Shown here one piece after another: positions 24,501-34,690 of a stretch of 64,000 bases of DNA (position 1 is the first letter of the stretch; every line of letters starts with the position of its first letter). Source of the DNA: Bacteroidota bacterium (GTDB lineage: Bacteria; Bacteroidota; Bacteroidia; Cytophagales; Cyclobacteriaceae); assembly GCA_023428695.1 (NCBI GenBank), contig JAEYWY010000006.1, positions 1 through 64,000 of the forward strand, read 5' to 3'. Under the pieces are notes generated by a model that did no database searches, was not told the DNA's origin, and saw only the letters and a list, made by a program, of their open reading frames with translations. Made by a program: the position numbers and the translations under genes.

Positions 24501-25912
24501 CAGAAGTTGAAGTATCTTTTTGCGTTGTGATAACATATCGCCTCGATGAACTCGCCGATGCTGTTAAGATCATCCGGAAGTTCGCCGTTGCGAATGTCAT
24601 TTCCCCACAAATTACACAATACCCGGCGGAAATATTCATGGCGTGGGAAAGAAAGGAAACTTCTCGAATCTGTCACCATTCCGACAAAGCGTGAAAGCAG
24701 TCCCATATTCGACAGAGCATTCATTTGTTTCCCCATGCCATCTTTCTGGTCAAGGAACCACCATCCACTGCCGAACTGAATTTTGCCGGGTGTAGACCCA
24801 TCACAGAAATTGCCGATCATCGTGGCAAAGACTTCGTTATCCGCGGGATTGTTATTGTAAATGATTGTCTTGGCAAGTTGGTCGGTGCTATCGAGTTTAT
24901 CGAGGAACCGCGACATCATGTACGGTTGGGAGAAGTCCCCAATCGAATCAAATCCGGTATCCGGTCCAAGCTGCTTCATAAGTCGTGCATTGTTGTTACG
25001 CAATGCTCCGAGATGGAACTGCTGCGCCCAACCTTTTGCATGATACATACGACCCAGGTGAAGGAGTACAGCACATTTATATTGATTTAATTCCGCCTTC
25101 GAAAGTTCTTTTCCGTCTTTCAGCTTGCGGAACAATCCATCGGCAACCTGTTCGGCATCGGCGTCAAAGTAAAGATGTTCAAGTCCGTGATCGGAAGCGC
25201 GACATCCCATACCGGCAAAGAAGTCAACACGGTTTTGTAAGGCCTGCAACAGTTCATCGAATGTTGTTATTGTTGTACCTGCGCTGGCTGCGAGTTTGTC
25301 CAGATACTCCAGGTAAGCTTTTGCATTTTCGACAGCGTATGCTTTGTCAGGCCGGAACGTCGGGAACATACGGATCGCGGGATTTGTCGCCGCATGTGCC
25401 TTGTGATATTCAAGCGCATCCGCCGGATCGTCAGTTGTACAAACGACTTCAACTTTCATTTTTGCGAGCAGGCCCTGCACGTGGAAGGCGGGTTGTTGCA
25501 GAAGTGACGAACACGTCTCATATATTTCGTCGGCTGTGTCTTTATTGAGCAGTGATTCAACACCGAAGTAGTTCTTTAATTCAAGGTGCGTCCAGTGGTA
25601 CAGCGGATTGCGCATTGTGTAAGGAACTGTTTCCGCCCATTTGCGGAATTTATCCTGGGGTTTGGCGTCACCTGTACAATAGCGCTCAGGCACTCCGTTA
25701 ATTCGCATAGCCCGCCACTTGTAGTGGTCACCTTCAAGCCATATTTCGGTCAGGTCTCCAAATCGTCTGTTTGTGGCAATATCTTTCGGGGAAAGGTGAT
25801 TGTGATAATCAAGAATTCCCATGGGGGCAGCAAATTGCTCATAAAGGATCTGCGCATATTCTGTTTCAAGCAGAAATGACGGATCCAGAAAAGCCTTCGT
25901 TGTTCGTATCAT
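24500..25912 (-). CDS. uxaC: Glucuronate/uronate isomerase
   Basis: The 470-residue protein belongs to the amidohydrolase-fold uronate isomerase family. Diagnostic stretches are [17 protein letters not shown] (His-x-His metal ligands), [27 protein letters not shown] and [11 protein letters not shown]. It converts D-glucuronate to D-fructuronate (and galacturonate to tagaturonate). It overlaps uxuA by 4 bases (ATGA) and kdgK by one base, indicating tight translational coupling in one operon. Confidence 0.97.
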   Translation of the reverse strand: MIRTTKAFLDPSFLLETEYAQILYEQFAAPMGILDYHNHLSPKDIATNRRFGDLTEIWLEGDHYKWRAMRINGVPERYCTGDAKPQDKFRKWAETVPYTMRNPLYHWTHLELKNYFGVESLLNKDTADEIYETCSSLLQQPAFHVQGLLAKMKVEVVCTTDDPADALEYHKAHAATNPAIRMFPTFRPDKAYAVENAKAYLEYLDKLAASAGTTITTFDELLQALQNRVDFFAGMGCRASDHGLEHLYFDADAEQVADGLFRKLKDGKELSKAELNQYKCAVLLHLGRMYHAKGWAQQFHLGALRNNNARLMKQLGPDTGFDSIGDFSQPYMMSRFLDKLDSTDQLAKTIIYNNNPADNEVFATMIGNFCDGSTPGKIQFGSGWWFLDQKDGMGKQMNALSNMGLLSRFVGMVTDSRSFLSFPRHEYFRRVLCNLWGNDIRNGELPDDLNSIGEFIEAICYHNAKRYFNF

Positions 25913-27144
25913 ATTCCTTTGTTATCAATTAACGTACGTTGTATTCCTAATTCAAGTCCGCGTAGTTCGGCAAGGCCACGCAGCCTTCCGATGGCAGAGT
26001 ATCCCGGATTGGTTTTCTTTTTCAGGTCATCGAGCATTTGATGACCATGATCCGGACGGAAAGGAATCCGGTCATCGCGGGTCCATTGCAACGACACCAG
26101 TTCTTTCATCACGGCATACATATCAACATCACCGCCAAGATGATTTGCTTCGAAAAAGTTGCCCTCCTCGTCCCTTCTTGTACTGCGCAGGTGAATGAAG
26201 TTGATGCGTTGTCCAAGCCGGCGAACCATTCCGGGTAAGTCATTGTCCGGTCGCACACCAAATGACCCTGTACAAAAACAAAGTCCGTTGTTGGGTGACT
26301 CATGTGCTTTAAAAAACTGCACTACATCCGCTTCGGTACTCAAAACCCGAGGGAGACCGAGAATCGGGTATGGCGGATCATCCGGATGGATCGCGAGTTT
26401 CACGCCACATTCATCAGCAACGGGCCCGATACTCGAAATGAATTCATACAAGTGTTTCCGAAGACGCTGATCATCGATAGCGTCGTATTCAGAAAGCGCC
26501 TGCCGGAATTCATCGAGCGTATAGCCTTCTTCGGCACCGGGCAGACCTGCAAGAATGTTTTTCTGTAGTTGTGCAAGTTCCTCAATGTTCGCGTTCTCAA
26601 GATAACGCTGTGCCTTGTCAAGAACGTTCTTATCATATTCCCGCTCTGCTCCTGCCCTTTTCAAAATGAAAACGTCGAACGCGACGAATGCAACCTTGTC
26701 GAAACGCAACGCCCTTGAACCATCTTCAACTTCAAAAGCAAGATCGGTCCGCGTCCAGTCGAGGACGGGCATGAAGTTGTAGCAGATCGTTGTGATCCCG
26801 CATTGAGCCAGGTTCCGAATTGTTTGCTTGTAATTCGCAACATGCTTTTCAAAACCCGGTTTTTGGCGTTTGATGTCCTCATGGACGGGTACGCTTTCGA
26901 CGACGGACCACTTCAGGCCGGCGTCTTCGATCACCTTTTTCCGTTTTTCAATTTCTTCAACGGACCACACTTCCCCATTGGGAATTTGGTGAAGCGCGGT
27001 CACAATACCAGTCGCGCCTGCCTGGCAAATATCGCTGAGCCGGACCAGGTCTGAAGGTCCGAACCATCGCCATGTTTGTTCCAGATATTTCTCCACTTGC
27101 CTTGTCATCCGGTAATGATTGTCGGAGTTCTCATGAGCTGTCAC
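25909..27144 (-). CDS. uxuA: Mannonate dehydratase
   Basis: This 411-residue TIM-barrel enzyme of the UxuA family has [35 protein letters not shown] near the N-terminus, then [25 protein letters not shown] and [11 protein letters not shown], the metal-binding stretches. It dehydrates D-mannonate to 2-keto-3-deoxygluconate. The first codon is GTG at 27144, overlapping the preceding oxidoreductase stop in GTGA. A start at the internal Met13 (27108) is possible. Confidence 0.96.
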   Translation of the reverse strand: MTAHENSDNHYRMTRQVEKYLEQTWRWFGPSDLVRLSDICQAGATGIVTALHQIPNGEVWSVEEIEKRKKVIEDAGLKWSVVESVPVHEDIKRQKPGFEKHVANYKQTIRNLAQCGITTICYNFMPVLDWTRTDLAFEVEDGSRALRFDKVAFVAFDVFILKRAGAEREYDKNVLDKAQRYLENANIEELAQLQKNILAGLPGAEEGYTLDEFRQALSEYDAIDDQRLRKHLYEFISSIGPVADECGVKLAIHPDDPPYPILGLPRVLSTEADVVQFFKAHESPNNGLCFCTGSFGVRPDNDLPGMVRRLGQRINFIHLRSTRRDEEGNFFEANHLGGDVDMYAVMKELVSLQWTRDDRIPFRPDHGHQMLDDLKKKTNPGYSAIGRLRGLAELRGLELGIQRTLIDNKGI

Positions 27145-27962
27145 ACGCCGCAGTAAACATTAAAACCTCCGTCAACCGGGATGGTTACGCCGGTTACAAA
27201 TCGCGATGCATCAGAGCAAAGCCATAGCAGTGTTCCTACGAGTTCGTCGGGTTCACCAAATCTTCCGAAGGGTGTGTTTCGAATAACATCGGCTCCGCGC
27301 GGAGTATAACTTCCATCGGGGTTGGTGAGCAGCGACCTGTTTTGCTCGGTTACGAAAAAGCCGGGTGCGATTCCGTTAACGCGGACGCCCTCGCCAAACT
27401 TGCGTGCGAACTCAATGGCAAGCCAGCCGGTAAAGTTCATGATACCCGACTTCGCTGCACCGTAGCCGACTACACGTGTTATCGGGCGGAACGATGCCAT
27501 GCTCGCTATATTGATGATTACGCCTTTGCCGCGTTTGGTCATATCGTCACAAAGCACCTTTGTCGGCAGAACGGTACCTGTAAGGTTGAGATCAACAACT
27601 TTTGCAAACGCATCCATATCGAGGTCGAAGAAGCTTTGCTGTGGCATGATCACTGCTCCTGACATGTTTCCGCCCGCGGAATTGACGAGAATATCAATTG
27701 AGCCATACGTTGCAAGTATCGTTTCTTTTGCCTGAAGCAATTGCTTTTCGTCAAGCACGTCGGCCGCAACGAAGAGGGCCTCCTGGCCGGCATCGCGAAG
27801 CTCATTCTGGAGACGTTCACCGTTCGCCTTGTTACGACCCATGATAACGGTTCGGGAACCCGCCTGTGCAAGTCCGCGCACCATTTCGCCGCCAAGGATA
27901 CCGGTACCACCCGTGATCACGGCTGTTTTGCCGGCGACGTCAAAAAGTTTTTTTACATTCAT
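27141..27962 (-). CDS. D-mannonate oxidoreductase (SDR family)
   Basis: This 273-residue short-chain dehydrogenase has the nucleotide-binding TGGTGILG (17-24), NSAGG (94-98), a catalytic Ser in NIASMAS and YGAAK (Tyr167, Lys171). SDR-type fructuronate reductases replace the classical UxuB in many Bacteroidota. The position directly upstream of uxuA with a GTGA overlap supports reduction of D-fructuronate to D-mannonate with NADH. The residues [14 protein letters not shown] are common in this sub-group. Confidence 0.9.
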   Translation of the reverse strand: MNVKKLFDVAGKTAVITGGTGILGGEMVRGLAQAGSRTVIMGRNKANGERLQNELRDAGQEALFVAADVLDEKQLLQAKETILATYGSIDILVNSAGGNMSGAVIMPQQSFFDLDMDAFAKVVDLNLTGTVLPTKVLCDDMTKRGKGVIINIASMASFRPITRVVGYGAAKSGIMNFTGWLAIEFARKFGEGVRVNGIAPGFFVTEQNRSLLTNPDGSYTPRGADVIRNTPFGRFGEPDELVGTLLWLCSDASRFVTGVTIPVDGGFNVYCGV

Positions 27963-27980
27963 GTTTATTGACTAATCTGT

Positions 27981-28586
27981 TTACTGGCACATGACTTCAC
28001 GCGCCTTTCTTAAATGTTTCAGAGCACGTCCCATCTGTGCCTCTACAGTCTTTATGCTGATTTGAAGCTCGTCGGCAATCTCCCTGTACTTTTTTCCGGC
28101 ATCGCGGCTAAGCTCGAATATGAGACGACACTGCCTTGGAAGTGTGCGCACGCACTGATCGAAATGCAATTCAAGTTCGGCATGCTCGACGGCGTCATGG
28201 AGCGTATGATTATCGGCGGGCAAATGTTCAGCAGATTCAAGTTCGCACCACGCTCTTCTTTCAGCGCTGCGAAGATAATCGAAAGCACGGTTACGAACGG
28301 CCGCATAGAGATACGATTTTGTCGATAAGACACTTATCCGGCAACGGTTTTTCCAAATCGTACAAAAAACATCGCTTACGATTTCTTCGGCTACTTCGCG
28401 AACGAGCACGATCCGTTCGCAGTAGGCACAAAGTTGGCGGTAAAGTCGACTGAAGAGTTCTCTGAATGCCGCCTCGTCCTCGCCCTGCTGCACTTTTTTC
28501 ATTAGCGAATTCAGTGCATCGGGCTCAGAAATTCCCGGGAATTTACGGGTATCTTTTTCGTTGAACCGGACACTATTGATGGTCAC
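27981..28586 (-). CDS. ECF-type RNA polymerase sigma-70 factor (Bacteroidetes family)
   Basis: The 201-residue protein has sigma region 2 (about 38-105, FRELFSRLYRQLCAYCERIV and EEIVSDVFCTIWKNR) and region 4 (about 140-198, LPRQCRLIFELSRDAGKKYREIADELQISIKTVEAQMGRALKHLRKA). This is the Bacteroidetes ECF type normally paired with a FecR anti-sigma and a SusC/D locus. Here there is no FecR and the gene is the first of the uronate operon, 18 bases ahead of the oxidoreductase. The start is GTG at 28586. The next in-frame Met is residue 29. Confidence 0.92.
   Translation of the reverse strand: MTINSVRFNEKDTRKFPGISEPDALNSLMKKVQQGEDEAAFRELFSRLYRQLCAYCERIVLVREVAEEIVSDVFCTIWKNRCRISVLSTKSYLYAAVRNRAFDYLRSAERRAWCELESAEHLPADNHTLHDAVEHAELELHFDQCVRTLPRQCRLIFELSRDAGKKYREIADELQISIKTVEAQMGRALKHLRKAREVMCQ
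28529..28544. promoter_or_regulatory. Candidate operator 1 (perfect 16-bp palindrome)
   Basis: AAATTCCCGGGAATTT is a perfect palindrome with a central CG, the usual centre of LacI-family operators. It lies inside the 5' coding part of the sigma gene. Its core recurs at 28695-28704. Confidence 0.45.
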
Positions 28587-28694
28587 TCCGGGAAAGTTTT
28601 ATTTGCCAGACCGTATAATTTGCGTTAATTTGAGGCTTTTTCCAGAAAATGCACAGACAGCCGCTCATTTTTGATAAGTTTTTTTTCGGGACCG

Positions 28695-28704
28695 TTCCCG
28701 GGAA
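28695..28704. promoter_or_regulatory. Candidate operator 2 in the divergent sigma/LacI gap
   Basis: TTCCCGGGAA is a perfect palindrome identical to the centre of candidate operator 1, 163 bases away. A second, overlapping imperfect palindrome GGGACCGTTCCC lies at 28688-28699. Both are within 50 bases of the LacI start, suggesting autoregulation. Confidence 0.5.
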
Positions 28705-28736
28705 TTCAGAATTTCAGCGAATGAAAACAATTCTGT

Positions 28737-29756
28737 ATGTCCGGTAAGTCCGTAACGATTAAAGATATCGCTCGGCAGTTGGGGATTTCAAAATCCACGG
28801 TAGCGCGTGCGCTTGGAGGCAAGTCTGACATCCATCCTGAAACAAAAAAACGGATACTTCAACTCGCGACGGAACTCAATTACGAACCCAATGTTCTCGC
28901 GGTAAACCTGAAGCATCAGCATACGAATACAATCGGCGTCATCGTTCCGGAAACGATCAATAGCTTTTTCGCCCGCGCGCTTGGTGCGATTCAAACACGC
29001 GCAGCAATGGCAGGCATAAACGTCATGATATGCCAGTCGAATGAATCATACATATCTGAAAAGAAGAACATCCAATCACTGGTAACGAATCGTGTTGATG
29101 GATTGATCGCATCAATCTCAGCCGAAACAGACCGATCCGACCATTTCAATATTCTCCTTGAAAAAGGAATACCTCTCGTCTTCTTTGATCGGATCTGCGA
29201 CGACATAAAAACATCACAGGTGGTCACCGACAATTATGAGATAGCGTGTCAAGGAACGGAACATCTCATCGCACAAGGTTGTCGGCGGATTGCATTCGTA
29301 GCCGGGCCGCAACACCTCAACAACAGTCGTAACCGTTTTAACGCGTACGTCGACACCCTCAAACGTCATGACCTGCCTGTCAATGAATTTTACATTCTTC
29401 ACTCCCAGTTTCAAAGTCCGAAGATTGAATCGTACACCAAATACCTCCTCAATTTGCCGCAACCACCCGACGCAATTTTTTCAATCAATGATTTCACAGC
29501 CATTGAAATGATGCACGTAATCCGTCAGAGTGGTTTGCGTATTCCGGAAGACATAGCGGTGCTTGGGTTCAACAATGAACGGGTAGCAAAGTTTATTGAT
29601 CCTTCCTTGAGCACGATCGACCAGCCAGCACAGGAAATGGCACGAACAGCGACAGAGTTGCTGATCAATCACATCCACCACCCGGAACTCCAGCCTGAAA
29701 CCAGGGTAATAAAGAGCAAGCTGATTGTGCGCAAGTCAACGTCCCGGCTAACGTGA
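28737..29756 (+). CDS. LacI-family transcriptional regulator
   Basis: The 339-residue protein has an N-terminal helix-turn-helix plus hinge (VTIKDIARQLGISKSTVARALGGKSDIHPETKKRILQLATELNYEPN, about 6-52). A periplasmic-binding-protein-like sensor follows, with TIGVIVPE, VDGLIASIS, FFDRICDD, RRIAFVAGP and PDAIFSINDFTAIEMM. It is divergent from the ECF sigma/uronate operon, so its effector is probably glucuronate or a breakdown product such as KDG. Its 3' end overlaps the convergent DUF6807 gene by 9 bases. Confidence 0.93.
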   Translation: MSGKSVTIKDIARQLGISKSTVARALGGKSDIHPETKKRILQLATELNYEPNVLAVNLKHQHTNTIGVIVPETINSFFARALGAIQTRAAMAGINVMICQSNESYISEKKNIQSLVTNRVDGLIASISAETDRSDHFNILLEKGIPLVFFDRICDDIKTSQVVTDNYEIACQGTEHLIAQGCRRIAFVAGPQHLNNSRNRFNAYVDTLKRHDLPVNEFYILHSQFQSPKIESYTKYLLNLPQPPDAIFSINDFTAIEMMHVIRQSGLRIPEDIAVLGFNNERVAKFIDPSLSTIDQPAQEMARTATELLINHIHHPELQPETRVIKSKLIVRKSTSRLT

Positions 29757-30794
29757 AGTGTGAAACTCCTTCATAAACTGATCGATGCCCGCGGACGTTA
29801 GTTTTTTTCCTTCGTGAATAATAATCCGATAAAAGAACTCGACGTGTTCGTCCCTGCCAAGTGTGAGATTTAGCTCTTCCCTGCCTTCAGTGAATACCGC
29901 TTTTCCTAATGGGTTCGCCGCGAACAATCCGTAACCGCGCGCATGCCAGTACGTTGGATAGCCGGGATTGGCAAGATGATCAATGATGACAACGGCAACC
30001 GGTTTTCCCTGAACATTCCCGTACAACTGCACCCATGAGGATTTTGACGACCACACAGCGTCGCCGGTTGTTCCTTCACGATTGATGTACATGCCGGTGA
30101 CACCTTCATTGTTCTCTACCCGCTCCGTTGTTTCGGCGCCGTCGGCGGCAATAAACCGATCCTTCTGGTTTGAAGGCATCTCCAATGAACGCGCTACGCG
30201 TATTGCGATAAGGCCATCTTTCACATCCCGGAACACAACAGTGTCAGCCATTGCTTTCAGCCTGCACTTCCGATCTATCACCAGGTCGTTGACGGTTGCG
30301 GTAAACATAAATGTTGTCGTCTCCTCGAGGAGTACATCACCTTTTTGGTTCACCCAATGGCTCAACGTTGACAGCGTCGCTTTTTTTCTTTCAGCAGATT
30401 TTGAAAGCACACGCTGATGAACGATAGAACCGTAAAGGTGCTTTCTTTCCGAAGGTATGGCCGAGCTGTTGTTCCAGAAGTCAAGGCCGTTCACACTTTC
30501 ATAGTTAAACCACAGGCCAACATGATGCGGGTGATCCGTCCGTTCACCTATGCGCGGCGAAATGGGGTAACCACGTGTAACTGTAATACCCGACAGCGTC
30601 CTTACCGGGAACAGCACCGGTTTCGCGGTCGAATCAAAATAGCAGTATGCCGTTACGGGTTTACCGTTGTAATTGAGTTCAATCTTCTTTGCAGCAGGAT
30701 CATCCCGGAAAGAAAACCCCGACTGTGCACACGACACGTGCATTGACATCAGAACTACACAGGCACACAGTAACGGAAGGACGTCTTTCATCAA
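29748..30794 (-). CDS. DUF6807 (PmoA-like) secreted protein
   Basis: The 348-residue protein has a signal peptide (about 1-24) and the DUF6807 pattern: GYPISPRIGERTDHPHHVGLWFNYESVNGLDFWN (about 75-108), IDHLANPGYPTYWHARGYGLFAANPLG and EGREELNLTLG. Family members are labelled PmoA-like from an old, probably misleading name. They occur with sugar oxidoreductases and DUF1080 hydrolases in Bacteroidota polysaccharide clusters. It overlaps the next gene by 4 bases, so both belong to one operon. Confidence 0.85.
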   Translation of the reverse strand: MMKDVLPLLCACVVLMSMHVSCAQSGFSFRDDPAAKKIELNYNGKPVTAYCYFDSTAKPVLFPVRTLSGITVTRGYPISPRIGERTDHPHHVGLWFNYESVNGLDFWNNSSAIPSERKHLYGSIVHQRVLSKSAERKKATLSTLSHWVNQKGDVLLEETTTFMFTATVNDLVIDRKCRLKAMADTVVFRDVKDGLIAIRVARSLEMPSNQKDRFIAADGAETTERVENNEGVTGMYINREGTTGDAVWSSKSSWVQLYGNVQGKPVAVVIIDHLANPGYPTYWHARGYGLFAANPLGKAVFTEGREELNLTLGRDEHVEFFYRIIIHEGKKLTSAGIDQFMKEFHTSR

Positions 30795-32161
30795 TACTTA
30801 AAGACTTTTTTTCCGGCCATTACCTCCTGATTCTTTTCATCAAACGTTACTTTCTCCCCGGTACGCACAGCAGCGTTCGTCATGATCGTTGCAATGGAAT
30901 GTTCATAGCCCGCTTCAACGGGAGCATTTGTCTCTTTACGGCTGCGTACACATTCCATCCAGTTTCGCATGTGATTGGTCGTAGTCACGTCACCACCGGT
31001 GTTTGCAGTCGCAACTGTTTTCACGGAGCGATCCGCGAGATCAACTTCAGGCAGAAGATTAGCCTGCATATTCATCGCCATAGCGTGGCGTTCCTGGAGG
31101 CCGCCTGCAGGAGAGACTCTGTTTGTATTCAAGTTGAGCTCACCACCATTCGAGTAATAAATTTCCTTAGGATTCTCATCACCGTTGTGCATACGGCTTG
31201 AGAAGACAACCTGGAATCCACTGGTATGGTCATCGTTGGGACCGTAATCGAATACGGCAGTCATGGTGTCCCAGTTGACGCGGCCATCCTTCCATTTGTA
31301 AACGCCACCATTGGCAACCACGCTGCGTGGATGCCTGAGGCCGGTAAACCAGTGTACGGTATCAATCTGGTGGCTCATCCACTGACCAGGCATACCCGAA
31401 GAGTAGGGCCAGAACAAACGGTACTCAAGATGTTTGCGCGCATCGAATTTTTCGAATGGCCGGTTCATCAGGAAGCGTTTCCAATCCGTATCCTGTTCGA
31501 CCAGTTTTTGTACCAGCCCCGGTCTGCGCCAACGCCCGGGCTGGTTAACGAACCAGGTGAGTTCCACGGCAGTGATGTCACCGAATTTTCCGCTCTTGAT
31601 AAAATCTGCGGCAGCGTGATAATTCGCCCCGCTCCGGCGTTGTGAACCGATCTGAATAATCTTGCGAGAATCCCGGATCTCTTTAAGCGCTTCGCGGTTG
31701 TCTTTCATTGTCTCGGCGAACGGTTTTTCAACGTACGCATCACATCCGGCCTTAACCGCTTCAACGGCATGAAGCGCATGTTGAAAATCCGCCGTACTGA
31801 TTATTACGGCATCAACCGTTTTGCTGTCGTAGAGTTCTTCATTGTTTCGAAATGCTTTCACGTCGTGACCAAGCATTTCGGTTAAGTGCGCCTGCCCCTC
31901 CTCTCTCCGTAGTTTCCAGATGTCGGAAACGCCGGTGATATCAAAATCGAGTTCTTTGTTGCTTGCCAGAAACGCGGGAAGAAGTGACTGCCGGAACCGG
32001 TCGGAAAATCCGACTACGCCCACATTCACCCGGTCATTTGCACCGAGGATGCGGCCATAACTTTTCGGACTGAATGCCAGGGAACCCAGGTAGGTTCCTG
32101 CAGAAGCAAGTGCTGCTTTTTTGATGAATTCCCTGCGTGATGAATTGTTGTCGGTGTTCAT
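30791..32161 (-). CDS. Tat-exported Gfo/Idh/MocA-family oxidoreductase
   Basis: The N-terminus has a twin-arginine signal (SSRREFIKKAALASAGTYLG), so the folded, cofactor-loaded enzyme is exported to the periplasm. The 456-residue body has the Rossmann strand NVGVVGFS and the Gfo/Idh/MocA motif DAYVEKPFAET, then KIIQIGSQRRSGANYH and a C-terminal beta domain. Family members oxidise or isomerise sugars with bound NAD. Together with DUF1080 and DUF6807 neighbours it may oxidise the C3 hydroxyl of a glycoside in the periplasm. Confidence 0.9.
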   Translation of the reverse strand: MNTDNNSSRREFIKKAALASAGTYLGSLAFSPKSYGRILGANDRVNVGVVGFSDRFRQSLLPAFLASNKELDFDITGVSDIWKLRREEGQAHLTEMLGHDVKAFRNNEELYDSKTVDAVIISTADFQHALHAVEAVKAGCDAYVEKPFAETMKDNREALKEIRDSRKIIQIGSQRRSGANYHAAADFIKSGKFGDITAVELTWFVNQPGRWRRPGLVQKLVEQDTDWKRFLMNRPFEKFDARKHLEYRLFWPYSSGMPGQWMSHQIDTVHWFTGLRHPRSVVANGGVYKWKDGRVNWDTMTAVFDYGPNDDHTSGFQVVFSSRMHNGDENPKEIYYSNGGELNLNTNRVSPAGGLQERHAMAMNMQANLLPEVDLADRSVKTVATANTGGDVTTTNHMRNWMECVRSRKETNAPVEAGYEHSIATIMTNAAVRTGEKVTFDEKNQEVMAGKKVFKY

Positions 32162-32190
32162 GGTGATGATATTGTTTTCGACCGTGATGA

Positions 32191-33561
32191 TTATTTACCC
32201 GCGGGTTTAAGTTCCCTGATCTTTATACTCCGGAAACAGACTTCATCGCCGTGATCCTGAAGGAGTATCCGGCCTTCTTCCGACATTCCAAAGTCTTCCC
32301 ATTTCGCATATTTGCTCCGCGCGACGAGCGCCTGATACGTTGGCGATCCACGCTGATATTCAACAACCTTGTAACCATTCAACCAATGCTCTACACGATT
32401 GTCCGGATAAACGATGATTCGTCCGTAGTTCCAATCACCAACGGGATGCTGGCCTCGTTTGATCTTCAACGATGGAATAAGATCATACAATGACGCCTGC
32501 GTTCTGTTGCCTACAACGCCCTGCTTGGCATCGGGGTGACTCTCGTCATCAAGGATCTGATACTCGAGGCCGATCGCAGAACCGGCGTTTTGTTCTTTCT
32601 CCGTCACAAAATACTTCACCCCGCTATTTGCACCGGGTGTAATTTTGAATTCGAATTGCAAATCAAAAGCAGAAAACTGATCGTTGGTTACAATATCGCC
32701 ACCGTTGGTTGACTCACCGCCGTCGGACTTCATCACACGCAGCATACCTTCTTTAATTTCCCAACCTTTACCGGGGAATTCCTTCTTGTACGCGCCACGC
32801 CAGCCATTGGTCGTTTTTCCGTCGAAGAGTAGTCGCAGCCCGTTTTTCTTCTCCTGTTCAGATAACGTATTGGGAACAAAGTTCGCAACGAAGACGTCAT
32901 CCATGGGAAACGGCTTCAGATTCGTCGTCTGAATGCGGATGTTTTTCCACCGTATCTTTTGACCCGCCTCTTCAGGTTTTCCGATGGAGTGAACCTGAAG
33001 CGCGATAAATCCACGCGGCGTCATATCGTCGACAATGTTTGCGACGGCAATTCCGTTGATCCATGTTCTTATCACATTACCAATGCATTCGATACGTGCC
33101 TTATTCCATTCACCCTTGCGATACGCCGACTTTGCCGCAGGATTGTAATCGACAGGATAAAGCCATTCGCGTCGGCCTTCGTCGTAGATTCCGCCGGTCC
33201 ATGCCCGCGGTGAAGGATCGATCTCCATTTGGTACCCGTGCACCCGGCCATTCTGGTAGTCGGGTTTGCTTTCACTTCGGAACTGGATTCCCGAATTCAT
33301 ATCAGCATCGAGTTTGAACTCGAGCTCAAGAATGAAGTCTCCATACGTTTGTGCGGTTGTCAAGAAGGAATTCGGCGTGTTTGGAACGGTCGTCCCGACA
33401 ATTTCGCCGTTGGAAATCTCATACAGCGCTTTCCCGCCAAGTTGTTTCCAGCCGTTAAGGTCTTTTCCGTTAAATAGCTTTTCCCATTTTTCCTGCGCCT
33501 GCCCAACGGTAACGATAAGCGTGCACAGCATGAGGCAGCATGTATAAAGAGCTTTCTTCAT
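32191..33561 (-). CDS. Tandem DUF1080 (3-keto-disaccharide hydrolase) secreted protein
   Basis: The start at [13 protein letters not shown] (33561) gives a signal peptide of about 22 residues. Two concanavalin-like DUF1080 domains follow. The first (about 25-205) has [39 protein letters not shown] and [28 protein letters not shown]. The second (about 222-450) has [35 protein letters not shown] and [12 protein letters not shown]1080 proteins are known as 3-keto-disaccharide/glycoside hydrolases, which fits the oxidoreductases on either side. Confidence 0.92.
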   Translation of the reverse strand: MKKALYTCCLMLCTLIVTVGQAQEKWEKLFNGKDLNGWKQLGGKALYEISNGEIVGTTVPNTPNSFLTTAQTYGDFILELEFKLDADMNSGIQFRSESKPDYQNGRVHGYQMEIDPSPRAWTGGIYDEGRREWLYPVDYNPAAKSAYRKGEWNKARIECIGNVIRTWINGIAVANIVDDMTPRGFIALQVHSIGKPEEAGQKIRWKNIRIQTTNLKPFPMDDVFVANFVPNTLSEQEKKNGLRLLFDGKTTNGWRGAYKKEFPGKGWEIKEGMLRVMKSDGGESTNGGDIVTNDQFSAFDLQFEFKITPGANSGVKYFVTEKEQNAGSAIGLEYQILDDESHPDAKQGVVGNRTQASLYDLIPSLKIKRGQHPVGDWNYGRIIVYPDNRVEHWLNGYKVVEYQRGSPTYQALVARSKYAKWEDFGMSEEGRILLQDHGDEVCFRSIKIRELKPAGK

Positions 33562-33604
33562 TTTTAGGTTTTTAGGTACAATCATTCAAACAATATAATC
33601 AACA

Positions 33605-34654
33605 TCAAACTTTCGTCCAGGAGATCGGTATCGCTCTCTTTTCACGCCAACTCAGCTGACAAGCTTCGATAAGCTGAATTACACGCGCGCCTTCCTGCGC
33701 GGTCACCGCTAATGCTGCATCTTTCCGGATGGCTGCGTGTACGTTCCTGTAAAACGCCGCATAGTTGCCTGGTTGTGTTTGTATCTTCCGGACATCCGTT
33801 GTTGTAGTGAGTGTTCCCCATGACGCTTCAGCTTCGGCACCCCAACCTGCACTTCGCGGATCAGTTTTATCCTTCAACGCCTGCTCCTGCGGATCAAGTC
33901 CGTATTTCACAAACGAACCATTCGTTCCGTGAATGATGTACCGCGGAAGGTCAGCCTTCACCAGGTAACTGGATTTGATAATAGTAAGATGCGTCGGATA
34001 TTCCATCCTGATGTCGTAGAAATCATTGACCTTCCCGCCGGGGCGTTGAATACCAAGTCGTGCATCCACCGACTGCGGCATACCAAAAAGTACAAGTGCC
34101 TGATCCAGCATGTGAGAGCCGAGGTTGTAGAGTATTCCGGTACCCGGCCGGTCTTCCTCTTTCCATGTATTGGGTTCGATGTAGTTTCTGAACCTGTCGT
34201 AATGCGCTTCAAACTCGACAATCTTACCCAGCACACCATCGCGAACGACTTGTTGCACCGTCAGAAAATCACCGTCCCAACGGCGGTTTTGAAATACTGT
34301 GAGCACAACGCCTTTTCGTTCGGCGATACTGATCAACCTCTCAGCCTCCTCCGAAGTAACCGTAAATGGCTTTTCGACCACCACGTGTTTACCTGCTTCC
34401 AGCGCACTCGCAGCAAAGTCGACGTGGGTTTCGTTGGGCGTATTTACAACTACAAGTTCCACCTCAGGGTCGTCGACCACTTCTTCTACTGTCCGACAAA
34501 TCCGGACATCCGGAAAATGTGTTTTTGCTTTATCACCCTTGCGCTGGACGATTGCCGCAAGACGAAATTCAGGAAGTGACGCAAGTAATGGTGCGTGGAA
34601 CACCTCACCGGACATTCCATACGAGAGAAGAGCGGTTGTAACAGGTTTATCCAT
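33605..34654 (-). CDS. Cytoplasmic Gfo/Idh/MocA-family oxidoreductase
   Basis: The 349-residue protein lacks a signal peptide. The N-terminal Rossmann part is ALLSYGMSGEVFHAPLLASLPEF and the catalytic-lysine motif is GKHVVVEKPFTVTSEEA (about 88-105). The GMSGEVFHAPLL stretch and NRRWDGDFLTVQQVV are typical of the YdgJ/IolW-like scyllo-inositol or sugar dehydrogenase subfamily. It probably reduces or oxidises a sugar imported after the periplasmic steps. It starts the operon that runs to 29748. Confidence 0.9.
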   Translation of the reverse strand: MDKPVTTALLSYGMSGEVFHAPLLASLPEFRLAAIVQRKGDKAKTHFPDVRICRTVEEVVDDPEVELVVVNTPNETHVDFAASALEAGKHVVVEKPFTVTSEEAERLISIAERKGVVLTVFQNRRWDGDFLTVQQVVRDGVLGKIVEFEAHYDRFRNYIEPNTWKEEDRPGTGILYNLGSHMLDQALVLFGMPQSVDARLGIQRPGGKVNDFYDIRMEYPTHLTIIKSSYLVKADLPRYIIHGTNGSFVKYGLDPQEQALKDKTDPRSAGWGAEAEASWGTLTTTTDVRKIQTQPGNYAAFYRNVHAAIRKDAALAVTAQEGARVIQLIEACQLSWREKRAIPISWTKV

Positions 34655-34690
34655 ATAGGGTGGGATAGTTAAAACTTTTTTGGCAGGATT

